A stretch of DNA of 64,000 nucleotides, from positions 558,001 to 622,000 of the forward strand of contig JADNRZ010000024.1 in the NCBI GenBank assembly GCA_015501605.1, in the 5' to 3' direction. Numbering within the stretch: the first letter of the stretch is position 1; every line of letters starts with the position of its first letter. Both the position numbers and the translations under genes were made by a program. Positions 45,833 to 57,636 of the stretch are shown here, one piece after another. The notes beneath the pieces were generated by a model. That model saw nothing but the letters and a program-made list of their open reading frames with translations. It did not search any database and had not been told where the DNA came from. Source of the stretch: Panaeolus papilionaceus (taxonomy: Eukaryota > Basidiomycota > Agaricomycetes > Agaricales).

Positions 45833-48490
45833 ATGACAGACAGTCCTCAGCACACCGGCGATTGTTTCACTGCTCAGACTATACACGGTGTCATTAACGA
45901 CGATGTTGGCGGTCTCGCAGTTGCGATAAGTAGTGAGTCTTCTATCCTTCAAGTTGTTCCTTTGTAGTAAAGTCCTTTTAATTTACCGATTTCACTCATC
46001 CCCCCAAGACATATTTATCAATGTCACACTCCGTAAGTTGCGAAGGTTTTCGTGATTCCTCTCCGAGTCATCTTATTTCTTGACCAGCAATCGTTCTCTA
46101 TTGGTCTGAAGACAATGTCCACACCACTGTTTTTATGTTGTTGTCACAGGTATACCCCATTTTGATTGCCACAGCGTCTAGTGTCAAGACAGACAACCTT
46201 TCCCTTTTCGACGCACACTTTGCCACTGCAGTGACAGCGTCTCCTATTTCTGTTTACATCGCCTATTCCTCTATCAGGGACTTCTTCCTCGAACCAAACA
46301 CCTTATTTCGGAGGATAAAGCGTGGCCGAAAAGTTATTCGCTTCTTGGGTGCATCACTGCCCTTCTTCTGGATCGCCATCAATGTCATCACTTCATTTCA
46401 CCCGCGTGCATTTCAAAACAGTCCTGAGTACTGTAGAGGGGTACAATTCTCTCAATGGCTCTTGTTCCAGATCGTGTCCAACTTTGTCGGAGTTCTGGAT
46501 GTCATGGGAAGACGCGACCTTTGGAGTGACATCGAAGGGCGTGGTGGTCTTGGCGCGGTTTCACTAATATCCATGTGGATCTGGGCAATCTACCTCGTTC
46601 GGCACCGGTTCGATATTCTGGAAGAAATGGCATACAGGAGGCAGACACAAAGTCGGTTAGAGCGCCGGAGATGCATTCGTGTCATACTTGCTATCAAAGA
46701 TGTGCCCTTTGCATGCTGGTAAGCGATCGTGTTGTCGCGGTCGGTGATCCGTGATGATCGTATTTTGATTCGGCGCTAACACTAAACCAAGGCATGTTAT
46801 TTCCAACGCCCATTCATGGATGAAAGTAGACATCGTCATGTGTTTGCATTGGAGCTGGGTATTGGGGATAGCCAAAGGGATGTACCTGCCGGATTACCAG
46901 CTCTCCTATGGTCAAGTAAGCTTGCACAATTTTGGAAGACACCCGGTTGTGGTTGGATCAAGACCTGATTGTAACCTCTGTCCTAGATTATGTCTCTGTT
47001 CATAATCATTCCCCCATTTCTAGCGACCTATGACTTGGTCGTAAAGAAGAGATCAAAGATAAAAACCGCCTTTCTAAATTCACCCGGATATCTGATGGAT
47101 GGGTTCATATTTCTTCTCTTCGGAATCAATAATCCGTGGACAGATCACGAACTACGACAGAAGCCTGTCCCAACCGCTATAGTGCCTTCGAATAGTTTGT
47201 GGAAAACCGCTTTTGAGAGTATGTCTCTCTTCACCTTGTCAGTGTGCTCTACTAACTAATAGTTCAGAACTTTTATACCCGCTAAGCTTTTGCGTGACGC
47301 TCCTTGATGTTGTCTGGATATGGGGCTGTACGTACTATGCGCTTTTGGTAACACTTCAGATCTAACCTTGGGAATCAGACGTTCGAGGCGGCTCAGTACC
47401 CAACCCGAGAACCATGGTTAACAATCCACATGAAGCATGGAAGCCTTTTTCGGTGGCGTGTACGTGATACTATTCATCAACCTTTCCTGAATATTTCTGA
47501 AGGCCATCTATCACCCTCAGTATACATATATGGATATTGCGTTTGCTGCGTCAACTTGTTGGCATGGACCCACTGGCTCGATCAGCACGCCGAAGGCAAG
47601 AATAAACAAGGCCATTCGAATTCTTACTTGCGACACACATCGCTCAAGTGGCCCAGGATCTCCCGAGTCCTATCTGTTGCGTTGACTATATGCATTTTGT
47701 TCGGAGAGTTTATTATGTCTGCAGGGCCTATATTTGCTCCTCCTGCGGCACTTCCACTTGCCCAACAGGTACGTCAGAACAGAATCCTCGTGTTCATAAT
47801 CTCGCTAACAGGTGTCGCAAGTGGCAATGGACTCACTTTTGTGCTAGTCACAATTTCTCTTCCTACGCCATTCTCGATGGTGCGGGCCCCAATAACAAAA
47901 CTTCGACAGTTACATTCTTTCTAAAGGACCATAGAGAGCGTCCCACCTATGGACTTACAATTCATGAAGATCATGTAATGTTGCACCCGTACTCTATAGC
48001 ATACGCATCCACTGGTCCGCTTGGTGTTCTGCCTGCGTACAACGTGACCTATTGGTACTCGAAGGATCTGTTCTCCGCAACATGCACACTGGAAGGACTT
48101 CCTCCTTCAGATCCTTCGAATGCGTTAAATACATGTGCAACTGGATATCATTCGTCCTTCTCTACAAAATCCCGTCTTTTTATAACGCTAAATGACGAAA
48201 CTACAGGACTTGTTACGACAATGAACTCTGTTGACGCCCAATGGCGATTCACTGACGACGCTCCGAGTCTTGTGCTAGCTCAATCAAGCAACCAAACCTT
48301 GGGAGGAAAACAACTCGCGCCCGTGTTATTACAAACTTCTGTGACGAAACGGAATCATTGCGAGGTCCTCAAAGTTTGCATGTCGTCGGCGACTCTGGAT
48401 TTACAGAGTATCGTCGCAATGGGCTTGATCTTGAGGGCCCAGCAGGAATATTCGTTGTCTTGCCTGCAGCCTCGAATTTATTCAATATAA
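45833..48490 (+). CDS. Orphan multi-pass membrane protein with large non-membrane C-terminal domain (model partly unresolved)
   Basis: The model starts at ATG 45833 (MTDSPQHTGDCFTAQ). Small exons lead into FMLLSQVYPILIATASSVKT, LFDAHFATAVTASPISVYIA, GASLPFFWIAINVITSF, GLGAVSLISMWIWAIYLV, MSLFIIIPPFLATYDLVVK, LLYPLSFCVTLLDVVWIWG and SVALTICILFGEFIMSA, that is, at least seven hydrophobic spans. A hydrophilic domain follows (FSSYAILDGAGPNNKTSTVT, GVLPAYNVTYWYSKDLF, HCEVLKVCM), with several N-x-S/T sites. I know this only as an agaricomycete family without assigned function. The junction around 47717-47820 does not close with the obvious GTACGT donor; a phase-2 donor slightly upstream would restore the frame. 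Alternatives are two adjacent genes (an ATG lies at 47414) or a broken gene. Confidence 0.55.
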
Positions 48491-48965
48491 TATGTTTCTG
48501 TGTATAGATTGTATTTTTAGGTCAAGTTTTTCGAGGACTCTTTTGTAGCACCTTATCTTATCTATATTCTATACCCAATGCATCATCACCGTTTCACGCT
48601 TTTCCACGAGTCTACTTTTCTCCGATCATGAGCCACAGAGCACGACCTTCTTTGGACTTTGACCTTTCGTCGTTTTGCCTCATACATTGAACAAGATCAA
48701 TTTGCGGGGCGACGTGACGGTGGCCAGTGAGCCAGTTGGAGTCAAAGTGGCACACAATCCATCTGCTTTCTTCAGATCTTTACAGCCCAAATCTTAGCAT
48801 CCATTCCAATCTATTCTTGTTTGGTAGGTGCTGAAAAGTAGTCAACGACCGAAGTGCCTGGGCTCTCACAGGAAGGACTCAACTGCTTGCGCATAGGGTG
48901 ACATACAGGTTGGGTTGTCAGTAGGGGGTAGTATCGCCCTCTTGTAGGATGACTGGAGCAACTCG
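48491..48965. other. Intergenic region before P450 relic
   Basis: No supported gene. Flanks the P450 relic. Confidence 0.45.
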
Positions 48966-49551
48966 ATGACGCTGCTCACCATTCGTCTTCGGCGACTTCT
49001 ATTGTTTAAATTTTACTGGTTAAATTACTCCTCTGGAACCGACAAGCAACATATCTTTAGATCAAGGGTGTCAAACTTCCACCTGGACCCCCTAGACGCC
49101 CAAAAACGGAGAACTTACATCAATTACCGCGCACCTACTCGACTTGGTCCACATACTTTAAGTGGGCTAAGCATTATGGTGCGATTCTCTCAATATTCGA
49201 GCTTACAAGTTTTGCTTAATCAGGGATGCAGGTTCTGTGTTTTTGTTCGAAGTGTTCAACAAGACTACTACAGTGTTGTGCTGAATTCCGCCAAAGCCGT
49301 GAACGACCTGCTGGAATCCAATGCCTCTACATGGAAATATCTTCGCCAGGAGGGTGGTCAACTTGTCACTGATGACAGACTGAACGAGTGCGTCAAATGG
49401 ACGGCAGAAGGTCTCTACGTCGGAGGGGGTGATACGGTAAGTCTCCCATCGCTTTCGACGGATACCTGATCACCAGCAGACTGTATCCGCCTTGACGACC
49501 TTTTTCTACATTTACTCTACTTGGAGAAGAACTAGAGCCACGCGGGAGTAA
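48966..49551 (+). pseudogene. Cytochrome P450 relic with internal deletion, heme region missing
   Basis: An N-terminal P450 signature is readable at about 49070-49190: KLPPGPPRRP, ENLHQLPRTYSTW, then YFKWAKHYGAILSI, in a different frame from the flanking pieces. Next comes VVLNSAKAVNDLLESNAS (about 49274-49330), typical of the segment before helix B. Sequence then jumps to the I-helix region WTAEGLYVGGGDT at 49399-49437, followed by an intron (GTAAGT..CAGCAG) and TVSALTTFFYIYS. It ends at a TAA at 49549-49551. About 150-200 residues between helix B and helix I are missing. So is everything after helix I, including the ExxR motif and the heme-Cys loop. This cannot be a working monooxygenase. 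The preserved splice site shows that it derives from an ordinary nuclear gene. Confidence 0.82.
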
Positions 49552-50038
49552 CAAGTTTATATCGTCGATTTTTACAGCTATGACCATATTCCATCATTCT
49601 ATTGCAGAGATCCATAACTTGCTCTCCTAACATTTTTTTTTCGACCCCTTGCCAATGATTTCGTGATCGTATAAAGGACGGAATAATCACTGGTATCATT
49701 TAAATTTTGCATCGTAATGCTAGAATACAAGTACAAGAAGTACGAGAAGTTGTCACATAAAGGGACGTAAAACACAATCGTGTCAAAGTAGGTCAGAAGA
49801 CCCGTAGCACTGGTAATAAACAGAAGCACGGTCACAGTGAAGGGGGGAATATTAGACGGCTGAGGTATCCTATAATACAAACAAAACAGGGTGGTCATAA
49901 CGGATTAGGCATCATTGAAAGACGGACAAGAGGGGAGTAGATGTGGGGAAAGATGGGGGATAGACAAGGAAGGAGATGGTGGACCTGGAGAGGATAATGG
50001 AGACATGTTCGAGTAACTCAAGTTGGCAATTTAAACGT
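49552..50038. other. Intergenic region after P450 relic
   Basis: This is the 3' flank of the minus-strand SPFH gene. The minus-strand frame 49599-49898 is hydrophobic but has no support. Confidence 0.45.
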
Positions 50039-51637
50039 TTAAGCATCAGCAATGCTGTTTAAAACCCCCACTCGTCCAGCTGATGCGGTGATAGAGTTAC
50101 CAGCAGTGTCGGCCGACTCGTTCAAGACGCTTAGGTTACCAAGCCCCGAGCCAGATGGGTTGCTGAGTTGACTGGCGACATCGCTCTGAAGCTGCATGGG
50201 AACAAAGACGACCTTGCTGTTTGCGCTCTTAGCCATTTGTTGGACTAGACACGAAAAATGAATATGATTAGTAAACCCGTTCAAGACATATTTCCAAGAC
50301 AAAACTAAATGGTACTCACGAGCTTCCAATTGTCGGATCTGCATGGCAGCAGGCGAAGCCAAAATATCAGCTGCCTGTCTCATCAACCTGGCAGCGTCAA
50401 CTTCAGCCCGGGCAGCAATGACCTTGGACTCTCCGATCCTCTTCTGTTGAGCAGCTGAAGAGAGCGAAGCAGAAACCTCAGGACTGAAGATGATATCCTT
50501 GATGAGGATACCCTCAATGGCGACACCCCACTTGTCGGCGACATCGCCCACGATTTCGGCAATTTCGAATGCGATGGCTTCGCGCTCGGTTACGACGCTT
50601 TGCACGGCACGGGCACCGACGACGTGTCGAAGGGTGGTTTGGGCACGTTCGATGAGAGCCTGGCGAAGATCGGTGATACCGAAGGCTGCACGATAGGGGT
50701 TGCAGATTTGGAAGTAAATGACAGAGTCACTGGATGATTGCAAAGGGCCAAAAATAGCAAAAAGAAGACAATTGAGTGAGATTGTCAATATGGAGTTCCA
50801 GAATGTAGAGCTAAAAATACGCACATTTCGACATTGACGTTGTCTCGGGTGCTAGAAATCGGATTGCGTTAGGAAGGGATGCCAGACGAGTAGGGAAAAA
50901 TCGGATACTTACATGACCATTTGACGGCCAATAGGGCTGATTTGAATCTTGACATCAACGACGCGCAATGATTCAGTGCAGACGTTGACTTGAACCAATC
51001 CTGGGTCGACAGACTTGTAGAATTGTCCAAAGCGTGAGACGAGACCCACGGAGCCTGGAATAAGATATGCATATCAGTCAGCCATTTGTTCCTTTGCATA
51101 GCAGCTTAGCGTGATCGTCGCGAGGCTAGTCCCTTTAGAGGACTCCCTAGCGAGCGACAGAACGCTAACTGAGATACGAACTCACCTTGATGAACCTCAC
51201 GGAAAGGATTTGGGCATGGGCAGCAGGGAATGGCACCAAATATTCCAAGAGCTGAACCAAGACCTTGGAGGAGAGAGCCATAGATACCGTGCTTCACATC
51301 ACCAGTTCCCAAATCCTGGGCATAAGAAGGCTAGAAACACACCCAAATTTCACCCCAGTCAGTGTCCATGATACAATCCGGCTGAAAGTTGACAAACGCA
51401 CCTGCATCTCGCTGCGCTTCAAGGGCTGAACAGTGATCATGGTGTTTCCGTCACCGTGCTTTCTTGGTCCAGCTGGAAGTTCCTCTGTAACTTTTGGTGG
51501 CAACATGTCGTGTTAGAATGTGCTCCGAGTGAAAGGAATGAGTAGCCTATGTACTCACCACCAACAGCGTGATGATCAACAACGTTGTCGTGAGATGATG
51601 AACGCATCTTGGAGTCTGCGTTGCCGTTGTAAGACAT
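50039..51637 (-). CDS. Stomatin-like SPFH-domain membrane scaffold protein
   Basis: Minus strand, ATG at 51637, stop at 50039-50041, with several introns. The N-terminal leader (MSYNGNADSKMRSSSHDN, MITVQPLKRSEMQ) precedes the membrane-hairpin region (GIFGAIPCCPCPNPFREVHQ), whose Cys pair may be palmitoylated. The SPFH core follows: GLVSRFGQFYKSVDPGLVQV, RVVDVKIQISPIGRQMVM, DSVIYFQICNPYRAAFGITD, LRQALIERAQTTLRHVVGAR, KWGVAIEGILIKDIIFSPEV, then the coiled-coil KRIGESKVIAARAEVDAARL. The end is a Gly/Ser-rich tail. Known of the family: oligomeric scaffolds that organise lipid microdomains in the plasma membrane or endosomes. There is no mitochondrial presequence, so it is a stomatin rather than a prohibitin or SLP2 type. 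Confidence 0.92.
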
Positions 51638-52809
51638 TGTGTTGAAGAAGGAACCTGAGGGGGTGAGAGATCGATGCTGAAATTCACTTGAGTATTTAAG
51701 TAAACAAGCACAAGTACAGTTTCCACTTGCGCAGCATGACAACACTGCCATCGAAGGTTGGACCCTTTCGAGTTGCCGGCATCATCGGCATGCCAAGTCT
51801 AATCGTCCTCCTATAAATTGTGTCATTGCGGTACCTCGATGCGCTATAATCACCGCTTCTAGGTTGGAGAGCTAGGCTCATCGATACCAGTCCTTGCTTG
51901 AATCACCGCATTCATGCCTCTAGAGATTAGGCCAGTGAGAACAACTAAAAGTGAACATAGGATATGAGAACACACTTTTGGAAGCTCTTGGAGCCGTTCC
52001 GAATCCGGATTCCGAGAGCCGGGAGTTCCTCTGTGGGACACTTACAAGACATGTATGGCAGCATATGATCAATTCGGCAACTTACTACAAGCGCGAGCCT
52101 CTGGCAAAATAGAGCAAATGCGCAGTCCATTTCACTCTATAGTGGTAGCTGTTTTTGCACATCCAGCTAATTCAGTCTCATTTCTCTAAAAATAAGGACA
52201 GAATCTGTAAATATAACCTCAGCTGTGAAACCTTCAAAAAGATAAATAGTATTCGACCCACACACAGAGACTCAGAGGTTCTTATGTCTGAAATAATTAT
52301 CAACACGATGACTAGAGCTCAACAATCGTCCTGGTGGTACCTCGCACGACATTCCCATGCTCATGCTTGGCGGGGTTGAAAGAAGGCTGTGCATTCCGAG
52401 TACACCTCAAGAGACCGATGTCTATCAGAGCATCGGAGTCCTCTCGTCAGGCGAAAATCGTCATCCATGAAGAACTGGTGGGGTCGAGTTTCGAAGCATT
52501 TGTATTCCTGTCAACTTTCTATTCTTATGACCTTTGACCTGGCCGACTTCGACCGACAACTTTCGGATTCCTTGCTGCATTCGATGCTCAGCGTTCCGAA
52601 TGACGCCGATATTGTCTAGGCAGGAGAAGATGATGGATGATCTTGACGAAGTGGCATGGAGCGCAAAGTTGAATGATTGTCGAGGCGAAGCGATGGCGGT
52701 TGACCGGACCGTCGCTTAGCTGTCGCGTATGTACGGCCACCATCAAACTCTCCTCTCACTTCCACCAAGACGCGCTGTGTAACGAATTTTCTGGCAACCT
52801 CGACCACAA
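51638..52809. other. Intergenic region between divergent genes
   Basis: It holds the promoters of the SPFH gene (minus) and the EVE-domain gene (plus). The open frames at 52155-52807 on both strands overlap each other and lack domains. No gene supported. Confidence 0.5.
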
Positions 52810-54232
52810 ATGGACAATTTGAGCTCTCCTCAGAATTACTGGCTACTTAAAGCTGAGCCAGATGCGCGTATAGTAAAAGGAAAAGACGTCAAGGTATGTT
52901 ACAATGTTCGCTTTCATTGATCGGGCTACAATAGGTGCATGTTAAAAGCATGGCGACCAACTGCTGTCTGACCTCAAATCGAGCGGGCATGTCATCGCTT
53001 TTATTTCAAATGCCTCGCGGTGCACCGTAAAATGTCGGAAAAAGCTGTGACTGATTTACATTGCCAGTTTAGTGTCGATGACTTTGAACGCGTCAAAACA
53101 TCACCATGGGAGGGCGTTCGGAACTACGAAGCGCGTAATTTAATGAAGGAAATGAAAGTGGGAGACAAGGTACGTTTCCTGTGTCCCGGTAACGTCGAAA
53201 TTAGTTCATGCGCGTCACTCGTTGCCGCTATGTATAACAGGCTTTGTTTTACCATTCCAATTGCAAGAATCCTGGTAAGAGCACAGTAAACTATGCACAG
53301 CAGCACACTGACGAGTTACGTGTATAATAGGTGTTGCTGCATTTGCAGAGGTACTTATGCTGTTAGGAATTTTGTTCTAGAAACTCATAGCTTTAGGTTT
53401 CCAAAGAAGCGTATCCTGACTGTGAGTCGCGTTATACATTTCTCAGAGAAAAAACCGCCGAACAAAAACCCTTTAGACACAGCATGGGATGCCTCGCACC
53501 CTTATTTCGATGCGGTAAACAGAGCTTTTCACTCTCCATGTCAAATCCTTGTACTTACCGGCTTGACACAGAAATCGGACTCTGGAAACCCAAGATGGTT
53601 CATGGTGGACTTGACATTCGTTTCTCGTGCCACAAATTTTATACCTCTCTCCTTGCTACGATACATAGCAGAAGTCTCATATGAAAATCTTCCTGGAGAG
53701 CTAAAGTATCTGACAGAGGAGGACCTGAAGGCCCTTAAAGGTACGTAGTTGTCAATGTCTCGCTACTTAGCGTTAACGTGGTATTTTTTTCACAGGCATG
53801 GATCTCGTTACAAGAGGTCGACTGAGCGTTCAACGTGTTAAAGAAGACGCATGGAAATCTATCTCGCTCATGGCGGAGAAAGGGGGATGGGGTGAATTAG
53901 ACCTAAAAGTCAAGAAAGGCGCCAAAGGAAAGGCAAAAGCAAGTACTGCGAAGAAGGACGAAGACGCGTCGGGAGACGAGGAGGAGAGGCCACAGAAGAA
54001 AGCTAGGCGACCGACCCAGAAAGCTACGAAATCCAAACCCCGAGCGAAACGAACACAAGCAGTGACAGAGGACGATGACGATGACGGCGAGTCTTCTCTG
54101 ACTGAGATGGATGACGAATCCCAACACAGTGGCGAAGTGCCCAACAAAAAACGGAAACGAGGAGCTGTTCCAGACGCGTCGTCAAGCCAGGACCAACCGA
54201 CGCGGAGAACATCTTCGAGAAATAAGAAGTAA
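52810..54232 (+). CDS. EVE-domain nuclear protein (THYN1-like) with long charged tail
   Basis: ATG at 52810; exons 52810-52893 and 53068-53169 are followed by short exons and a large one from about 53478, and the last exon starts at about 53797. The EVE (PUA-like) domain is clear: NYWLLKAEPDARIVKGKDVK, FSVDDFERVKTSPWEGVRNY, ALFYHSNCKNPG, VAAFAEV, SKEAYPD, TAWDASHPYFD, NPRWFMVDLTF and DLVTRGRLSVQRV. The C-terminal about 110 residues are Lys/Glu/Asp-rich with nuclear-localisation-like PQKKARRP and PNKKRKR. Known of the family: EVE domains bind modified bases in DNA or RNA (YTH/PUA-like fold), and human THYN1 is nuclear. The basic-acidic tail suggests nucleic-acid or chromatin contact (inference). 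Confidence 0.9.
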
Positions 54233-54617
54233 CACCTGATATGTGTCTTCATTGCCGCCATTTTTCATGAACACCCTTAAAGCTATATAATCAGCTGTGT
54301 TTTATCTGTTCTTTTTTCTTTTGTTCTGTTGTACTATATATTGACCGATTTAATGTCAGTCGACTTCTCCGCTATAAGGTCCTCACGCCGTGCTATTTAT
54401 TTTACGAAATGATATGCCCCAGATATGCACTGACCCCGGAGCTGCACGTCGCGTTTCCTTGGCCAATTTGCTTGGCAATGACGCGGTTATCCTTATTTTT
54501 CCCACGTATATCGACAGGGGCTTTAGATCGTGTCTTACCCAGCACCATCACGATAATTTAGCTATCTCAAGCTATAGCGACGGCCATCGCATTTCATTTT
54601 ACATATCTACTATCACA
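54233..54617. other. Intergenic region upstream of gephyrin-type gene
   Basis: 3' flank of the EVE gene and promoter of the next gene. No gene seen. Confidence 0.5.
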
Positions 54618-57275
54618 ATGTCGTCTAAAATACGGGTAGCTATTTTGATAGGTAAGCAGAGTCTCACCGCTACTAACCTGTATCTGAATGCTGACACAAC
54701 CCTGACACCTGCCTTTTCAACTATAGTGAGCGATACGGCATCTGCTGATGCGAGTGCAGACAAATCGGGCCCTACCATTCGAGATATATTACAAGGTAGA
54801 AGCAATACCGAAGTCCAACCAGAGAATGTCAAGATCGCTGCGGATGATGTTGGTCAAATTCGTGCGGCAGTCCAGCAATGGGCTGGGTCGGGAAAGGTGG
54901 ATTGGATCATTACTACTGGAGGAACAGGGTTTGGTGTTAGGGATGTTACACCAGAGGTATGTTGAGATCAAAACTACTTTTATATGGTCAATATATCACT
55001 GTAACAGAATTCTGACGATATCCGACTTTCTAGGCCGTGACCCCCCTCATTAGCAAACCCGCCCCAGGACTTGTTCACCTGATGATCTCGTCTTCACTTC
55101 AAAAAACACCTTTGGCCGCTCTATCTCGCCCTGTGGCAGGCTCAATCGGAAGCGCACTTGTTACCACCCTTCCTGGGAGTCCCAAGGCGGTTAAAGAGAA
55201 CCTTGAGGCACTGTTCCAAGGAGGGGTCGTTGAGCATGCTATTGAGCTCTTGAAGGGCGGCTCTGGAGCAGGTGTGCATGCTCATCTGCAGGGACCTGGG
55301 AGTCGAGATGCAGGGAGTGTCCATAGTCATGGTTCGGGACATCATCATCACCACCATCACCATCATGGTCATGGCCATGATCACCATGCACCGACTCCTA
55401 GGTCGAAGCCTGCGTTATCTCATGATCCAACAGCTCCTGGTTCGTAATTTTTGGACTCCTTTGGACATGGAATACTGACCATCGATGTGTAGCTTCTGCG
55501 AGACATAGGCACTCACCTTATGCTCAAATAAGCTTAGAAGAAGCTCTTTCGATTTTGAAGAAGAACACGGCTGTCTTGCCAACTCAGAAAATGCCGGTAT
55601 GTATTGCAGTTTGTGCTTTTACAGGCATTGAAGCTGATCACGACACGTTCAAGGTTGATGCTCGTCTGGCTGGATATATTCTCGCTGAGGATATCTATGC
55701 ACCACGGAATGTGCCACCCACTCCTACGACGAGTGTGGACGGTTATGCACTTCGCTGTAAGACCATATATATATTTATGCTTTGTCAACTTACCACAATC
55801 TCAACGCGGTTGTCTAGCCTCTGACCCGCCGGGGATATACAAAGTCTTGACTTCGCAGACTCATTCACTGAGCGCTGTTCTCCCAGAGGGCTACATCTAC
55901 CGTATCAATACTGGTGGGCCACTACCCGCAGGAACAGACACCATCATCATGGTCGAGGACACCCGACTGGTGTCAGTGTATGAAGAAGGCGACAATGCAG
56001 GTATATTGAAGGAAGAAAAAGAGGTCGACACGCTCGTCCAGGTGCCTCCTGGGGAAAACGTCCGCAAAGCAGGATCGGATGTTAGAGAGGGCGACTTGGT
56101 GATGAGAAAGGGGGATCGGATTTCGCGGGGTGGAGGGGAAATTGGGACCCTGGCTTTCGTTGGGAGAAGAGAGGTATGGGAATTTTGTGCGTCTGATGCA
56201 AAAGAGACGCCCAATCGATTGTGGGGCTCATTTATTTTGCTCAGGTCCTCGTGTACAAGAAGCCGAAAGTCGCGCTGCTTAGTACAGGAAACGAATTGGT
56301 GGATCTCCAGAATGATCAAGCACAAAGCTTATCGGACAAGACGTGGGGTGGTATCTATGACACAAACCGCCCCTCACTCCAGGCTGCACTTGAACGGTTG
56401 GGGTACGAAGTTTTGGATCTAGGGATTGTCCCCGATGAGTAAGTGATGTTTATGTGACACCTTACAAATAAGATAAATTTCCTATTAACACTTTATTCGT
56501 TGCGCAGCATCGTCTCACACGTTGAAGCCCTGAAACGAGGTTTACAGGAGGCTGATCTCATCTTGACTACTGGAGGGACATCGATGGGTCCAACTGACTT
56601 ACTGAAACCCGTGATAGAGCGATATCTGAATGGGACAGTTCATTTTGGTAGGGTCAGCATCAAGCCAGGGAAGCCTACGACATTTGCCACTATTCCAGTA
56701 TCACATCAGAGCGGCGGATCGTTGGAGAAACCTATCTTTGCACTTCCTGGGAATCCCGCTTCGGCTTTGGTGACGTTCTATGTGTTTGTTGTCCCTGCTT
56801 TGAGAAAACTCGGGGGGTTCCCCGAAAGGCTATGCGAACTCCCGCGTGTCATGGTTCAAGTGAGTATGTCTTGTTTTGATACGTTTGTAAAGCGAGAGAA
56901 AGGGTGGTATTATCCTGATGAATGGATCGTTGACTGATGAATGTGTTTGCTTCGCCTTTGTAGATACAAAACGATATGCCACTGGACCCACGCGTGGAGT
57001 TTCATCGTGTCATCATCCGGAGTTCCTTGGGCGCCTATCAGATTCCTGCAGGGAATGCTGGGACCACAGAGTTCGCATTGAAGGCCTACAGTACGGGTGG
57101 ACAGCGATCGAGTAGAGCCGCCAGTCTTTGTGAAGCCAATGGCTTTGTAATCCTTCCTGCTTTGAGCAGTAAGGACAAAGCTTCAGGTGAGACAAAGCAG
57201 AGTCTCCAAAGGGGTGAATACGCACAGGCACTGATCATTGGCGAGCTGGAGCTGGATACCAGCTTTTCCGGGTAG
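54618..57275 (+). CDS. Gephyrin-type molybdenum cofactor protein (MogA-MoeA fusion) with His-rich linker
   Basis: ATG at 54618, stop at 57273-57275, with several short introns. The N-terminal G (MogA) domain has ILIVSDTASADASADKSGP, WIITTGGTGFGVRDVTPE and GSALVTTLPGSPKAVKENL. The linker has nine consecutive His and further HG/HD pairs (55340-55384). The E (MoeA) domain begins RHSPYAQISLEEALSIL and has RLAGYILAEDIY, TTSVDGYAL, INTGGPLPAGTDTIIMVEDT, LLSTGNELVD, LILTTGGTSMGPTD, FGRVSIKPGKPT, FALPGNPASALVTFYVFVVP and QALIIGELELD at the end. Known chemistry: the G domain adenylylates molybdopterin and the E domain inserts molybdate, giving Moco for nitrate reductase and xanthine dehydrogenase. The domain order G-then-E is that of gephyrin; plant Cnx1 is E-then-G. 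Confidence 0.94.
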
Positions 57276-57636
57276 TTAATTATAATACTCCCCTTTATGC
57301 TTTGACGTAGCAACAAAGATATACAATTACAACTTTTTTCAACAGGTCAATGTCCGGATTAACTCGACCTCATGACACAAAAGAAACTGAATGGGCTGTT
57401 GCCAGAGCCACTCTTCAGTTGAATTGGATAATAATAGATAATATTATTGTCACGCATGCTGACATTGATAACGCGCACACGTCTGGGAAAAGGTTCAATA
57501 TGCGGATCTTGCCGAACTGGGAAAGTGTATAAAAGCAGACATGATTCCTGTCCACCACCCATTCTAACTTTGAACACGTTCGCCTCACTACTCCCACAAT
57601 AAATACATCCCCCAATTTTGCTTTTTGAACCACAAG
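57276..57636. other. Intergenic region, Argonaute promoter
   Basis: 361 bp between the gephyrin-type gene and the Argonaute start. It contains a TATA box at 57528-57535 and no gene. Confidence 0.55.
57528..57535 (+). promoter_or_regulatory. TATA box of the Argonaute gene
   Basis: TATAAAAG, 102 bp upstream of the Argonaute ATG at 57637, at a normal distance for a TATA-driven start with a short leader. It is the clearest core-promoter element in the window. Confidence 0.6.

Noticed and set aside
55142..55387. Minus-strand Met/Val-rich frame
   Set aside because: It is the antisense reading of the CAT/CAC histidine run in the gephyrin-type linker.
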